Of a stretch of 64,000 bases of DNA, positions 29,388 to 38,675 are shown in pieces. Made by a program: the position numbers and the translations under genes. Under the pieces are notes generated by a model. That model did not search any database. It saw nothing but the letters and a program-made list of their open reading frames with translations, and had not been told where the DNA came from. Position 1 is the first letter of the stretch. The number at the start of each line of letters is the position of its first letter. The stretch is from CADEEN01 sp963740395. Its GTDB lineage: Bacteria > Pseudomonadota > Gammaproteobacteria > Burkholderiales > Burkholderiaceae_C. The stretch is from positions 29,320 through 93,319 of the forward strand of contig CAVUEP010000006.1 in the NCBI GenBank assembly GCA_963740395.1, in the 5' to 3' direction.

Positions 29388-29963
29388 TCAGTCGTAATGC
29401 AGCAGGCCGTGCCCGAGCGCCGGTTGGCGGCCGTCGAGCAGGGCGGTGAGGAATTCCCAGATCGCGTCGGCGCTCGGCGGGCAGCCGGGCAGGAAATGGT
29501 CGATGTGCACGACCTCGTGGATCGGATGGACGCGCGCGAGCGGCAGCGGCAATTCGGGATCGTTGGGCACCGCGCTGCCGGCAGCCAGGCCGTCGCGGGC
29601 CGCATACACGTCCTCGAGGATGCGCGCGATGTCCATCGAGTTGCGCTGCGCCGGCAGGCCCCCGTTGATCGCGCAGGCGCCCACTGCCACCAGCACCTTG
29701 CAGCGGGCGCGGAACTCGCGCAGTACATGCACGTTCTCGGCGTTGCACAACCCCCCCTCCACGAGGCCGATGTCGCAGGGGCCGCAATGCTTGATGTCCG
29801 TCAGCGGCGAACGATCGAACTCGACCCGATCGAAGAGCGTGAACACGCGTTCGTCGATATCGAGCAGCGACATGTGGCAGCCGAAACATCCGGCCAGCGA
29901 GACCGTCGCAATGCGGGGCTTCTTCGGCGCCGCCGGGGTGGTCGCCGCGTCAGTCGCTGCCAT
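29388..29963 (-). CDS. hoxY: NAD-reducing hydrogenase small subunit HoxY
   Basis: Small subunit carrying the proximal Fe-S cluster next to the NiFe site; pairs with HoxH. Cluster-binding motifs are LAGCFGCHMSLLD, CGPCDIGLVEGG, VAVGACAINGG and FLPGCPPSADAIWEF. Length 191 residues, as in other soluble hydrogenases with a single cluster. ATG at 29963 lies within the end of hoxU (14-bp overlap). Intact. Confidence 0.96.
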   Translation of the reverse strand: MAATDAATTPAAPKKPRIATVSLAGCFGCHMSLLDIDERVFTLFDRVEFDRSPLTDIKHCGPCDIGLVEGGLCNAENVHVLREFRARCKVLVAVGACAINGGLPAQRNSMDIARILEDVYAARDGLAAGSAVPNDPELPLPLARVHPIHEVVHIDHFLPGCPPSADAIWEFLTALLDGRQPALGHGLLHYD

Positions 29964-30669
29964 CTGTGACCTCCTGGTCGCACGTCGCCTCGGTCGAGAC
30001 CGGCGCATGGTCGAAGCGCCGCTGCCCGATGGGGATCACGAAGCCGCGGCGCTTGGGCAGGATCGCGCCGACCGGGCACACCTGCGCGGCCAGGTCCTCG
30101 GCCGCGAAGGCGCTGTCGCCGAGGGTGCCGCTGGGCGAATTGACAAGCAGGCGCGAGCCGATGCCATGGCCACCGATCGCGAACACGTCCTTCTTGTCGA
30201 TCTCGCGGCTCGCGCGCACGCACAGCTTGCACAGGATGCAGCGATTCAGGTCGAGCCAGTAATCGTCGTGGCTGGCATCGACGACGCGTGTCGGATAGAA
30301 CTCCTCGAACTGCGGGCCGGTCATGCCCATCTCGTAGGCGGTGGCCTGCAGCAGGCAGTCACCGCTCTTCTCGCAGCCGGGGCAGAAATGGTTGCCTTCG
30401 ACGAAAAGCATCTGCAGCAGCAGGCGGCGCTTGGCGTCCAGGTCAGGCGTACGGTTCTCGACCACCAGGCCGGGCGCCGCGTGCGTGGTGCACGCCGCGG
30501 CGAGCCGGCCCGAAACGCGCACGGTGCACAGCCGACAGGCGCCGCTCTGGCCGAGCGCCGGGTGCCAGCACAGATGCGGCACGTAGTGGCCGGCGCTGCG
30601 TGCGGCGGCCAGCAGCGTGTCGCCATCGGCGAAGGGCACCTCGGTGCCGTCCAGCGTGAACGTGTTCAT
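29950..30669 (-). CDS. hoxU: NAD-reducing hydrogenase diaphorase subunit HoxU
   Basis: Electron-transfer subunit related to the N-terminal part of NuoG. It has a plant-type 2Fe-2S site (HLCWHPALGQSGACRLCTV then AACTTHAAPG), a His/Cys 4Fe-4S site (FCPGCEKSGDC) and further 4Fe-4S ligands (NRCILCKLCVRASREI and AAQVCPVGAI). Length 239 residues. Overlaps hoxF by 4 bp and hoxY by 14 bp, so the three are coupled. Confidence 0.96.
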   Translation of the reverse strand: MNTFTLDGTEVPFADGDTLLAAARSAGHYVPHLCWHPALGQSGACRLCTVRVSGRLAAACTTHAAPGLVVENRTPDLDAKRRLLLQMLFVEGNHFCPGCEKSGDCLLQATAYEMGMTGPQFEEFYPTRVVDASHDDYWLDLNRCILCKLCVRASREIDKKDVFAIGGHGIGSRLLVNSPSGTLGDSAFAAEDLAAQVCPVGAILPKRRGFVIPIGQRRFDHAPVSTEATCDQEVTDGSD

Positions 30670-32504
30670 CCTTCGCGCTCCAGGTGGGCGCCGGCGTCGT
30701 CGCGGCCGGTGACGCGGCGTGCCGCGGCGAGCTCGGCGTCGAGGTCGAAGCCCGGCGTGAAGGTCGGCGATTGCAGGCGCCGTTCATAGGCGGGGCGGAA
30801 GCGCAGCAGCGTGTCGCGCAGAGGGTTCGTGGCCGAGGCGCCGAGGCCGCAGTGCGTGCTGCCATGAAGCAGCGCCTCGAGCTCGTGCAGTTCGGCCTCG
30901 TCGAACAGCGAGCCGTGGCCCGCGGCGAGCTTGTCCATGCGGCGCACGACAAGCTCCGTGCCGACGCGGCACGGCGTGCAGAAGCCGCAGCTCTCGTGGG
31001 CAAAGAAATGGGCGAAGCTGCGTGCGGTCTCGAACATGTCGCGGGTCTGGTCGAAGACCATGAAGGCGCCGGCAGTCGGCACATCGTCGAACCCGATGCG
31101 GCGGCCGAACTCGTGCGCCGCCAGGCACAGGCCCGAGGGGCCGCCGACCTGCACCGCCTGCGCGCTGCGTTGCGGCGTCGTTGCGCCGCAGTCGTGCAGG
31201 ATCTGCTCGAGCGTTACACCGAACGGGTACTCGTAGACGCCCGGCCGCTCGCAGTCGCCGCTGACCGAGTGCAGCTTGGTGCCACTGCTCTGGGCCGTGC
31301 CGATCGCAGCCCAGGCGGCGCCGCCCTGTGCCGCAATGTGCGCAGCGGCGCAGAAGGTCTCGACGTTGTTGACAATGGTCGGCGCCCCGAGATAGCCGCG
31401 CTCCACCGGAAACGGCGGCCGGATGCGCGGCGTGCCGCGCTTGCCTTCGAGCGACTCGATCAGCGAGCTCTCCTCGCCGCAGACATAGGCGCCGGCACCG
31501 AGGTGGATGGCGATGTCGAAGTCGAAGCCCTCGGTGCCCAGGATTTGCTTGCCGAGCAAGCCGGCAGTGCGGCGCCGCGCGAGCGCCTCCAGCAGCGACT
31601 CGAGCAGGTAGCGGTACTCGCCGCGCAGGTAGATGAAGCCCTGCCGTGCGTCGAGCAGGCGCGCAGCGACCGTCATGCCTTCGATCACCGCGTCGGCCTG
31701 CAGGGTCAGCAGCACGCGGTCCTTGAAGGTGCCGGGTTCGCCCTCGTCGGCATTGCAGACCACCACGCGGCGCTGCGCGGGCGCCACGGGCGCACGCAGG
31801 CACAGGCGCCACTTGGTGGCGGTCGCAAAGCCGGCGCCACCGCGACCGCGCAGCTTCGAGGCCTCGAGTTCGTCGAGCGTGGACGCCGCGCCACGTGCCA
31901 GCGTCGCCCGCAGCGCCTGTCCCTGCATCGGCGCCGCGGCGAGCAGCACGTCGGCGCGCCGCACCTGCGGATCGACTCGCTGCCACGCGGACGGCCAATC
32001 GGTAACCGGCACGCGGGCCTGCACCAGGTTGGCCAGCTCGACCACGCGCTGGTCGTCCATGCGCGTCAGTACCTGGTGCTGGTTGACAAGCAGCGCCGGA
32101 CCCTGGTCGCCCATGCCGATGCACGAGGCAAAGCCCACGCTGGCAAGCGCGCCCGCTTCGGCCTCGCCGCGCCGCACGCCGAGCAAGCGGCAAAGCTCGC
32201 GCGCGTGCATGCGGCTACCGAGCATGCGGTCGGTGACGTTGTCGCTCCAGAGGAAGTGATAGCGACCGACCGGGCGCAGGTGCAGGAAACGATAGAAGCT
32301 CGCCACGCCTTCGACGATGGCCGGCGTCAGGCCCACGCCAGCTGCAATGCGCGCGATCAACTCGCGGGGCAGCCAGCCGCTCTCGGCCTGAACGTCGCGC
32401 AGAATCTGCACCAGCGCCTCGCGACGGGCGCCGTGGCGGCGCAGCGCGCTGTCAACGGACGCCGGACCGTGATCCAGCGTGGACTCGGTATGGGCCTCAG
32501 CCAT
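30666..32504 (-). CDS. hoxF: NAD-reducing hydrogenase diaphorase subunit HoxF (NuoE-NuoF fusion)
   Basis: NADH-binding diaphorase subunit of 612 residues. The N-terminal 170 residues are NuoE-like (ESGWLPRELIARIAAGVGLT, then ASCIGMGDQGPALLVNQ). The rest is NuoF-like, with the NAD/FMN motif SKLRGRGGAGFATATKW, CNADEGEPGTFKDR, GAGAYVCGEESSLIESLEGK, and the 4Fe-4S ligands SCGFCTPCRVG plus THCGLGASATN. The NuoE-like part keeps only one of the usual four cluster cysteines. The ATG at 32504 (MAEAHTESTLDHGPAS) is used. The upstream 207 bp to the tRNA hold the operon promoter; a TTGACT box at 32546-32551 (reverse strand) is a weak -35 candidate. Confidence 0.96.
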   Translation of the reverse strand: MAEAHTESTLDHGPASVDSALRRHGARREALVQILRDVQAESGWLPRELIARIAAGVGLTPAIVEGVASFYRFLHLRPVGRYHFLWSDNVTDRMLGSRMHARELCRLLGVRRGEAEAGALASVGFASCIGMGDQGPALLVNQHQVLTRMDDQRVVELANLVQARVPVTDWPSAWQRVDPQVRRADVLLAAAPMQGQALRATLARGAASTLDELEASKLRGRGGAGFATATKWRLCLRAPVAPAQRRVVVCNADEGEPGTFKDRVLLTLQADAVIEGMTVAARLLDARQGFIYLRGEYRYLLESLLEALARRRTAGLLGKQILGTEGFDFDIAIHLGAGAYVCGEESSLIESLEGKRGTPRIRPPFPVERGYLGAPTIVNNVETFCAAAHIAAQGGAAWAAIGTAQSSGTKLHSVSGDCERPGVYEYPFGVTLEQILHDCGATTPQRSAQAVQVGGPSGLCLAAHEFGRRIGFDDVPTAGAFMVFDQTRDMFETARSFAHFFAHESCGFCTPCRVGTELVVRRMDKLAAGHGSLFDEAELHELEALLHGSTHCGLGASATNPLRDTLLRFRPAYERRLQSPTFTPGFDLDAELAAARRVTGRDDAGAHLEREG

Positions 32505-32674
32505 CCGGCATTGCAACCCGATTGGATGCACGGGCGCTTGCGCTAAGTCAAGCCGGGGGCTGACGGTCAGCGTGGCGCAGGCCATCTGGCCTGCAGCGAG
32601 CGCGCGCGCAGCGGGGACCCGATCGTCACCTCGAGCGATGCCGCTGCGGTCTTCGCGGCCCCGGCCCAATGACA

Positions 32675-32703
32675 AACGGCCTGGACGATGCGTCCAAGCC
32701 GTT
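32675..32703 (-). terminator. Hairpin downstream of tRNA-Phe
   Basis: A 13-base arm at 32675-32687 pairs with 32691-32703 around the loop ATG with one mismatch (AACGGC then TGGACG). It lies 9 bases after the tRNA 3' end in the direction of tRNA transcription. The following bases are only moderately T-rich (TTTGTCATT), so termination strength is uncertain. Confidence 0.6.
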
Positions 32704-32711
32704 GATTTGAT

Positions 32712-32787
32712 TGGTGGCCAAGGGCGGAATCGAACCACCGACACGCGGATTTTCAATCCGCTGCTCTACCAACTGAGCTACTTGGCC
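32712..32787 (-). tRNA. tRNA-Phe (anticodon GAA)
   Basis: A 76-base cloverleaf read on the minus strand. It begins GGCCAAGTAGCTCAG and ends GGTTCGATTCCGCC before CTTGGCCACCA. The acceptor stem GGCCAAG pairs with CTTGGCC, the anticodon loop reads TTGAAAA with GAA, and the 3' CCA is encoded. It sits between the hox operon promoter region and the ntrX-like gene. Confidence 0.97.
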
Positions 32788-32801
32788 TGTAAGGGAGGCG
32801 A

Positions 32802-32807
32802 ATTATA
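32802..32807 (-). promoter_or_regulatory. -10 box of tRNA-Phe
   Basis: The minus strand reads TATAAT, a perfect -10 hexamer whose last base is 15 nt upstream of the mature tRNA 5' end. The -35 region about 17 bases farther upstream (GTGCCC) is a poor match. A strong stable-RNA promoter is plausible. Confidence 0.6.
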
Positions 32808-32881
32808 GCCAGTGGCCTCGGGCCGGGCACCGCGGCCGGACCTGCACCGCCACGCAGCGCGCGCTTGCCGACGTCGCAGGC

Positions 32882-33625
32882 TCAGCCGCCGCCGCGCTTG
32901 TTGCGCGTCAGGTCCACGCCCAGCTGCTTGAGCTTGCGATAGAGGTGAGTGCGCTCAAGCCCGGTCTTCTCGGCCACGCGCGTCATGGAACCGCTCTCGC
33001 GGGCCAGATGGAACTCGAAGTAGCTCTTCTCGAAGGCGTCTCGCGCCTCGCGCAAAGGGCGATCGAGCCCGAAGCTCTGCTCGCTTTGCGGGCCCAACGG
33101 CTGCGCCATGACATGCACATGCTGGCCTACCAGCTGCGGCACGGCGTCATTCAGGTAGCCGATGTCGGCGCGCATGGGTATCACCGATGCGCCCGGCTGC
33201 GCCGCCACGCCCTGGCTGGTCGCCACCGCTTGCAGCGACACAGGGGCCGCGCGCGGCAGCACCGGCTTGGTCAGCGCCTGTTCGACGGCTCGCAGCAGCT
33301 TCTGCAGCGTGATCGGCTTTTCCAGGAACGCCATGGCGCCGAACTTGGTGGCCTCGACCGCCGTGTCGATGGTGCCGTGGCCGCTCATCATGATCACCGG
33401 CATGGTCAGCAGGCCGCTGGCGCCCCACTCCTTGAGCAGCGAGATGCCGTCCACGTCGGGCATCCAGATGTCGAGCAGAACCAGCTCAGGCTTGAGCCGG
33501 TCGCGCACGGCGCGCGCCTGCGCGGCGTTCTCCGCCAACTCGACCGCATGACCCTCGTCGGTGAGGATTTCCGATAACAGGGCGCGAATACCGAGTTCGT
33601 CGTCAACTACAAGAATGGTGGCCAT
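32882..33625 (-). CDS. NtrX-like response regulator without AAA+ domain
   Basis: A 247-residue regulator. The receiver domain (ILVVDDELGIRALLSEIL, phospho-Asp in VLLDIWMPDVDG, FLEKPITLQKLL) fills residues 1-120. After a 65-residue linker the C-terminus is a Fis-type helix-turn-helix (MTRVAEKTGLERTHLYRKLK). The sigma-54 activation domain found in NtrX proper is absent, so it probably acts as a direct activator or repressor. It follows the NtrY-like kinase by 6 bp and is certainly its partner. The gene is not broken. Confidence 0.92.
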   Translation of the reverse strand: MATILVVDDELGIRALLSEILTDEGHAVELAENAAQARAVRDRLKPELVLLDIWMPDVDGISLLKEWGASGLLTMPVIMMSGHGTIDTAVEATKFGAMAFLEKPITLQKLLRAVEQALTKPVLPRAAPVSLQAVATSQGVAAQPGASVIPMRADIGYLNDAVPQLVGQHVHVMAQPLGPQSEQSFGLDRPLREARDAFEKSYFEFHLARESGSMTRVAEKTGLERTHLYRKLKQLGVDLTRNKRGGG

Positions 33626-33631
33626 GAAAAC

Positions 33632-35904
33632 TCATTGCGCCTGCGGTGCCGCAAGCTGTGTGGGATCGACGCTCGGCACAGCGGCGAGGTTGGAAAATGA
33701 TAACGAAACCTGGGCGCCGCCCGCGGGGCCCAGGCCATGGGCCTCGCCGCCGCCGCGATTGCCAATGCGAATCCGCGCGCCGTGTTCATCTGCGATCTTC
33801 TTGACCACTGCCAACCCCAGCCCTGTGCCCTTGCTCTTGGTCGTGACGTAGGGTTCGAACGCCCGCTTCAAGACCCTGTCGGAAAAACCTGGGCCATTGT
33901 CATGCACGGTCAAGCGCACTGCACGCGCCTCCCCCAGTTCGTTGCGCACTGGCTCTGTAACCACTTGCACCTGGCCGCCCTCACGATCGGCCACGGCATC
34001 CAGTCCGTTCTGAACCAGGTTGTGGATCACCTGGCGCAGCTGCGTGGCGTCGCCGACGATCCACGGCAGGTCCGTCGCGCAGGCAGAGACCAGGCGGCCA
34101 TGCTCGATGGCGTCGCCATAGAGCACGAGCACCTCGGCCACCAGGGCGTTCAAGTCCAGTGGCGCGAGCTTGGCCGCCGGCAGTCGCGCATAGTCGCGGA
34201 ACTCGTTCACCAGCTGCTTCATAGACTGCACCTGGTTCACGATCGTCGCCACCGAGCGCGCGAGCAGGTTGGCATCTTCGGGCTCCAGCTTGGCAGCGAG
34301 CTTGTGCTCGATGCGCTCGGCCGACAGCTGGATCGGCGTCAGCGGGTTCTTGATCTCATGGGCCAGGCGGCGGGCCACCTCGCTCCACGCCGCCGAGCGC
34401 TGCGCGGAGACGACCTCGGTGATGTCGTCAAAGACCAGCAACCTGGCGTCATGCGGCAGGGTGGCGCCGCGCAACAACAGACTCAGGGCCTCCGCGCCCT
34501 GCAACTGCAATTCGAACGAGTCCTGCCAGTGGTCACGCTCGCCGGCTTCCGGGCTGGCACGGTGCAGCTCGAAGCGCTGCCACACTGCGTGCGCCAGCGC
34601 CTCCAGGCCGGGCACGTCGGCCAACGTGCGGCCGCGGTAGGCCGACAGCGGCAGCTTCAGGATGCGCGTCGCGCCGGGGTTGACGGTGTCGATGCAGGCG
34701 TTGGCTGTCGAAAACGATGACGCCGGCAGTCAGGCTGTCCAGGATCGTCTGCAGGTGGGTGCGCGCGCTCTCCAACTGGGCCACGCCTCGCTGCACCTGC
34801 TCGCGCGCGTGGCCGAGCTGCTCGGTCATGTCGGCGAAGCTGCGTGTCAGGCCGCCGATCTCGTCGCCGGCGGTCGACACCGGCTTGGCCGTCAAGTCAC
34901 CCGCGGCCACCTGCTTCACGCCCTCTGCCAGCAGCAGCAGCGGCCGCGCCAGCCGCGTGCCCAGCAGCGCGGCCAGCAGCAGAGCGCCGAACACGGCCAG
35001 GATCAGTGCCAGCGTCAGGGTGCCGATGTACATCTTGCGCAGACCGTCGCGCGCCAGGGCGCGCTGCTGGTACTCGCGGTAGGCGGCCTGCACGGCCAGG
35101 GCGTTGCGTGCCACCGCGATCGGTATCGGCTGCGCCACGAACAGGTAGCGCTCCTCGCTGCCGAGCAGGATATCGGCCGAAGGCAGCCGGGCCAGCGCGC
35201 GCACACGGGCATGGGGCTCGGCGCCAGGGGCCAGTTCGTCGTCGAGTCCCTCGATCTGGCTGACCACACGCTGGTTCCGGGCCTGGCGCAACATGGCCGC
35301 GCTGGGACGCTCGGGCACCATGGCGATGCTGCTGCGGGTGGCGGTGACGATGACTTGGCCCGTCGGCCCGACCAGCGCCACGTCCTGCGCAGCGAGTTGC
35401 TCGCGCAGGCGCTCGAAGGCCAGCGGGGCGGGCGCGCCGCGGACTTCGCCCAGCCGGTCGGCTGCGGCACGCGTCTTGGTGCCCAGATCCGTCACGAGGG
35501 CGTCCAGCGTGCCGCGGCCCAGGTTGAGGCCGGCGTCCAGCGCACCCTGCACCCGGGCGTCGAACCAGACTTCGATGCTGCGCGAGACGAATTGGTAGCT
35601 GACCGTATAGATCAATGCGCCGGGCAGGACGCCCACCAGGGCGAAGATTCCGGCCAGACGGATCAACAGCAGGGTGCCGAACTTGCCCTGGCGCTTGCGT
35701 ACCAGCGAGCCGCAACGCAGCCAGCACCAGCACCAGCACCAGCAGTGCGGCCACCGCCAGGTTGAGCCAGAACAGCCAGGCGAACTGGCGCTCGTAAAAG
35801 GCGGGCGAATCGCCGGTCAACGCCACCACGAACCCCAGGACCAGGGCCAGGCCCGTGAGGGCCAGGAGCGCGACCCCCCAACCCCAGCGCGCCGACTTGG
35901 TCAC
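33632..35904 (-). CDS. NtrY-like membrane histidine kinase
   Basis: About 755 residues, read across frame changes near 35715 and near 34705. Three N-terminal transmembrane helices (GWGVALLALTGLALVLGFVV, WLNLAVAALLVLVLVLAAL, RLAGIFALVGVLPGALIYT) are followed by a large periplasmic sensor part and a further helix (LTLALILAVFGALLLAALLG). Then come HAMP, a PAS-like segment, the phospho-acceptor box ARRLAHEIKNPLTPIQLSAE and ATPase boxes VIHNLVQNGLDAV and GTGLGLAVVKKIADEHGA. The pair is common in beta-proteobacteria downstream of rsmB; roles in respiration or envelope control have been proposed for relatives. The start overlaps the end of the DUF4390 gene by 4 bp. Confidence 0.92.
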
Positions 35905-36497
35905 TTGAGCGGCTCCGCGGCGAGCTTGAGGCTGCGCTCGACGCCAACCGACCAGTCGCCCGCGCCACCCAGGCCGGTGAGCCCGATCTGCATCGGCCGC
36001 GGCAGCTGCGAGGTGTCAAGGCGCCAACTGAATTCGATGCTGTAGCGGCTGTCGGGATCGACCTCACGCGCCTCGGCGATGCGCCAGCCACTGCTGCCTG
36101 CAATGGCGGCCAGGGCCTCGGCCAGGCTCGAGAAACTCTGCCCGATGCCGCCCTGGCTGACGCGCCAGGCCGAGGTCAGGGGTTGGAAGCTGACACGCCA
36201 GTCGCGCTGCACGCGAGCGACGCGCTCGTCACGCCAGTACCAGCGCGTGCGCCACAGCGTGGCCTGGGCACTGAAGTAGATCGGCACCCCGCGCAGCGCG
36301 GCGTCTTCGACGGCGGCGGGCAAGGTCACTCGCAGTTGGTAGTCCAGGCTCAGCGCGGCTTCGTCGCGGCGTGGCCTGAGGTCGAGCACTTCGACGCCTT
36401 GAGCCCGCACCGCCGGCGCGGCCAGGGTCAGCCACAACAGGACCCAACCCAGGACCCGCACGCCGCGCAGCCACCCTGGCGCCGAGGCGAGCGCCAT
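35901..36497 (-). CDS. DUF4390 secreted or periplasmic protein
   Basis: A 198-residue protein with a signal peptide (GVRVLGWVLLWLTLAAPAVRAQ) and the domain core VEVLDLRPRRDEAALSLDYQ, ALRGVPIYFSAQATLWRTRW and WRVSQGGIGQSFSSLAEAL. I use the ATG at 36497; an in-frame ATG at 36557 would add a 20-residue extension before the signal peptide. It is located between rsmB and the NtrY gene, an order seen widely in beta-proteobacteria. It may be part of, or sensed by, the NtrY system; function unknown. Confidence 0.88.
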   Translation of the reverse strand: MALASAPGWLRGVRVLGWVLLWLTLAAPAVRAQGVEVLDLRPRRDEAALSLDYQLRVTLPAAVEDAALRGVPIYFSAQATLWRTRWYWRDERVARVQRDWRVSFQPLTSAWRVSQGGIGQSFSSLAEALAAIAGSSGWRIAEAREVDPDSRYSIEFSWRLDTSQLPRPMQIGLTGLGGAGDWSVGVERSLKLAAEPLK

Positions 36498-36565
36498 CCG
36501 CGGGCGCCGCGTCGCGCGGTGCCCGAGGAGCTGGCACACCGCGGCATGGCAGGGCATTGAAGCGC

Positions 36566-37882
36566 TCAGGGTTTGTGGATCAGGGCGTAGTAGAAGCCGT
36601 CCGGCGTGGCGGCCCCCGTGCCGACATTGTCCGGCAGGGGCAGCAGGTGGCCCGGCGAGGCCGCGTCCAGGGTGGCGACGCCCGGCCCCACGCGTTGCAA
36701 AAAAGCGTCGATCTGCTGCTGACCCTCGGCCTTGAAGATCGAGCAGGTCGCGTACAGAAAACGGCCACCCGGCGCCAGCAGCGGCCACAAGGCATCGAGC
36801 AATTGGGCCTGGATGCGGGCCGACGCCTCGATGTCGCCCGGCCGGCGCAGCCAGCGCACGTCGGGGTGGCGGCGCACGATGCCCGAGGCGCTGCAGGGAG
36901 CATCGAGCAGGATCGCGGCGAAGGGGCGCCCGTCCCACCAAGCGGCGGGCGTGCGCGCGTCGCCGGCGCGCAGCGTGGCGGCGAGCTGCAGGCGATTGAG
37001 CGTGTCCTGGACCCGAGTCAGGCGCAGCGGATCGCTGTCCAGGGCGAGCAGGTCCAGTTCCGCCAGTTCCAGCAGGTGGGCCGTCTTGCCCCCGGGCGCG
37101 GCGCAGGCGTCGAGCACGCGAGCCCCCACCGGCAGCCCTTGTCCGAGCAACAGTGGCGCGGCGCGCTGCGCGGCGGCGTCCTGCACCGACACCTCGCCCT
37201 CGGCAAAGCCCGGCAACTGCGCCACCGGACAGGGCTGGTCCAGCACCACCGCCTGCCCGCCCGCGGCCTGCGCAGACTGGCCCTGGGCAGCCAGGCGCTG
37301 CACGTAGGCCGCCGCGGTGCTGCGGCGCGCATTGACGCGCAAGGTCATCGGCGGGTGGCGGTTGGCTTCGCGCAACAGGGTCTGCCAATGCGCGGGCCAG
37401 TCATGCTTGATGCGCTCGATCCACCACAGCGGGTGGTTGTAGGCTCCAATGGGCTGGTGCCGCGCCTGGGCCACCAGCGCGTCACGCTCGCGCACGAAGC
37501 GTCGCAACACCGCATTGACGAAGGCCACCGCCGCGGGCGTGCGCTGGTGCGCCGCATGCACGGCCTGGTCGACCAGCGTGTGGTCCGGGTAAGCAGCGCG
37601 CTCGCCCGCGTCGGGCGGCCACAGCAGCGCGATGGCGCTGACCAGCAATGCATCGACGGCCGGCGGCGGTGCCTTCGTTGCGACAAGGCTGCGCACCGCC
37701 TGGGCCCCGCCGAGTTGGCGCAGCACCTCGAACGTGAGTGCCTGCGTACCGGCACGCGCGCTGGGGGGCACGCGCGCCATCAGGTCGGTCAACGAGCGAC
37801 CCTCGCCCACGCCCTGGACCATGTCGGCCGTGTGGTTGAGCAGGTGCGAAAGCGCAATCGGACTCGGCGGCGGGGCTGGCAT
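36566..37882 (-). CDS. rsmB: 16S rRNA (cytosine-967-C5)-methyltransferase RsmB
   Basis: SAM-dependent m5C methyltransferase of 438 residues. It has an N-terminal NusB-like RNA-binding domain (VFVNAVLRRFVRERDALVAQ) and a Rossmann catalytic domain. The SAM motif is LDACAAPGGKTAHLLELAEL, and the two catalytic cysteines lie in LDAPCSASGIVRRHPDVRWL and FLYATCSIFKAEG. First gene of a four-gene minus-strand run (rsmB, DUF4390, kinase, regulator). Divergent from folE with 60 bp between start codons. Confidence 0.96.
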   Translation of the reverse strand: MPAPPPSPIALSHLLNHTADMVQGVGEGRSLTDLMARVPPSARAGTQALTFEVLRQLGGAQAVRSLVATKAPPPAVDALLVSAIALLWPPDAGERAAYPDHTLVDQAVHAAHQRTPAAVAFVNAVLRRFVRERDALVAQARHQPIGAYNHPLWWIERIKHDWPAHWQTLLREANRHPPMTLRVNARRSTAAAYVQRLAAQGQSAQAAGGQAVVLDQPCPVAQLPGFAEGEVSVQDAAAQRAAPLLLGQGLPVGARVLDACAAPGGKTAHLLELAELDLLALDSDPLRLTRVQDTLNRLQLAATLRAGDARTPAAWWDGRPFAAILLDAPCSASGIVRRHPDVRWLRRPGDIEASARIQAQLLDALWPLLAPGGRFLYATCSIFKAEGQQQIDAFLQRVGPGVATLDAASPGHLLPLPDNVGTGAATPDGFYYALIHKP

Positions 37883-37942
37883 GTGCCAGCCAGTCTACGT
37901 GACGGCACAATCGACGCTCGACACGTCCGCAAGGAAGGCGCC

Positions 37943-38674
37943 ATGCCCAACCCGACCGCACCCATCTTTCGCAGCGAGGCCGATCTGGCCCAGTTGCCCG
38001 CGTCCGAGCGCATCCGCTACCGCCTGGTAGGCGCCGATCGCCGCTACCACGCCAACGACAACATCGCCGCCTTCATCCAGGAGGGCGAGCTCGCGGAGTT
38101 GAAGGCCGAGGTCGAATTGCAGATGCAGGGCGTGCTCGAGGCCCTCGTGATCGACACCGACAGCGACCACAACACCGGTGACACCGCCAAGCGCGTGGCC
38201 CGGATGTTCATCGACGAGGTGTTCCGGGGCCGCTACGTCAAGCCGCCGCGCGTCACGGAGTTCCCGAACGCGGCGCGACTGAACGAGCTCATGATCGTCG
38301 GGCCGATTCGGGTGCGCAGCGCCTGTTCGCACCACCTGTGTCCGATCCTGGGCAAGATCTGGATCGGCATCATGCCCAACGAGCATTCCAACCTGATCGG
38401 CCTGTCGAAATACGCCCGCATCTGCGACTGGATCATGAGCCGGCCGCAGATCCAGGAAGAGGCCGTGATCATGCTCGCCGACGAGTTGCAGGATCGCGTC
38501 AAGCCCGACGGCCTGGCCATCGTGATGGAGGCGGATCACTTCTGCATGCACTGGCGCGGCGTCAAGGACGACGAGTCGATGATGACGAACTCGGTGATGC
38601 GCGGCGCCTTCCTGAAGGACTCCAACCTGCGGCGCGAATTCCTCTCGCTGCTCTCAAAGAAGAATGGGGGCTGA
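37943..38674 (+). CDS. folE: GTP cyclohydrolase I
   Basis: Converts GTP to dihydroneopterin triphosphate, the first step to tetrahydrofolate and related pterins. Zinc and active-site motifs are RVRSACSHHLCPILGKIWIG (Cys and His ligands), GLSKYARI, and CMHWRGVKD. Length 243 residues, long form with an N-terminal extension. An AAGGAAGG ribosome-binding site precedes the ATG at 37943. The BLUF gene begins one base after its stop, so translation is probably coupled. Confidence 0.96.
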   Translation: MPNPTAPIFRSEADLAQLPASERIRYRLVGADRRYHANDNIAAFIQEGELAELKAEVELQMQGVLEALVIDTDSDHNTGDTAKRVARMFIDEVFRGRYVKPPRVTEFPNAARLNELMIVGPIRVRSACSHHLCPILGKIWIGIMPNEHSNLIGLSKYARICDWIMSRPQIQEEAVIMLADELQDRVKPDGLAIVMEADHFCMHWRGVKDDESMMTNSVMRGAFLKDSNLRREFLSLLSKKNGG

Positions 38675-38675
38675 A

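Noticed and set aside
32505..32560. Sigma-54 promoter in front of hoxF
   Set aside because: A TTGCA lies near 32511-32515 on the minus strand, but the GG doublet required about 10 bases upstream is absent.
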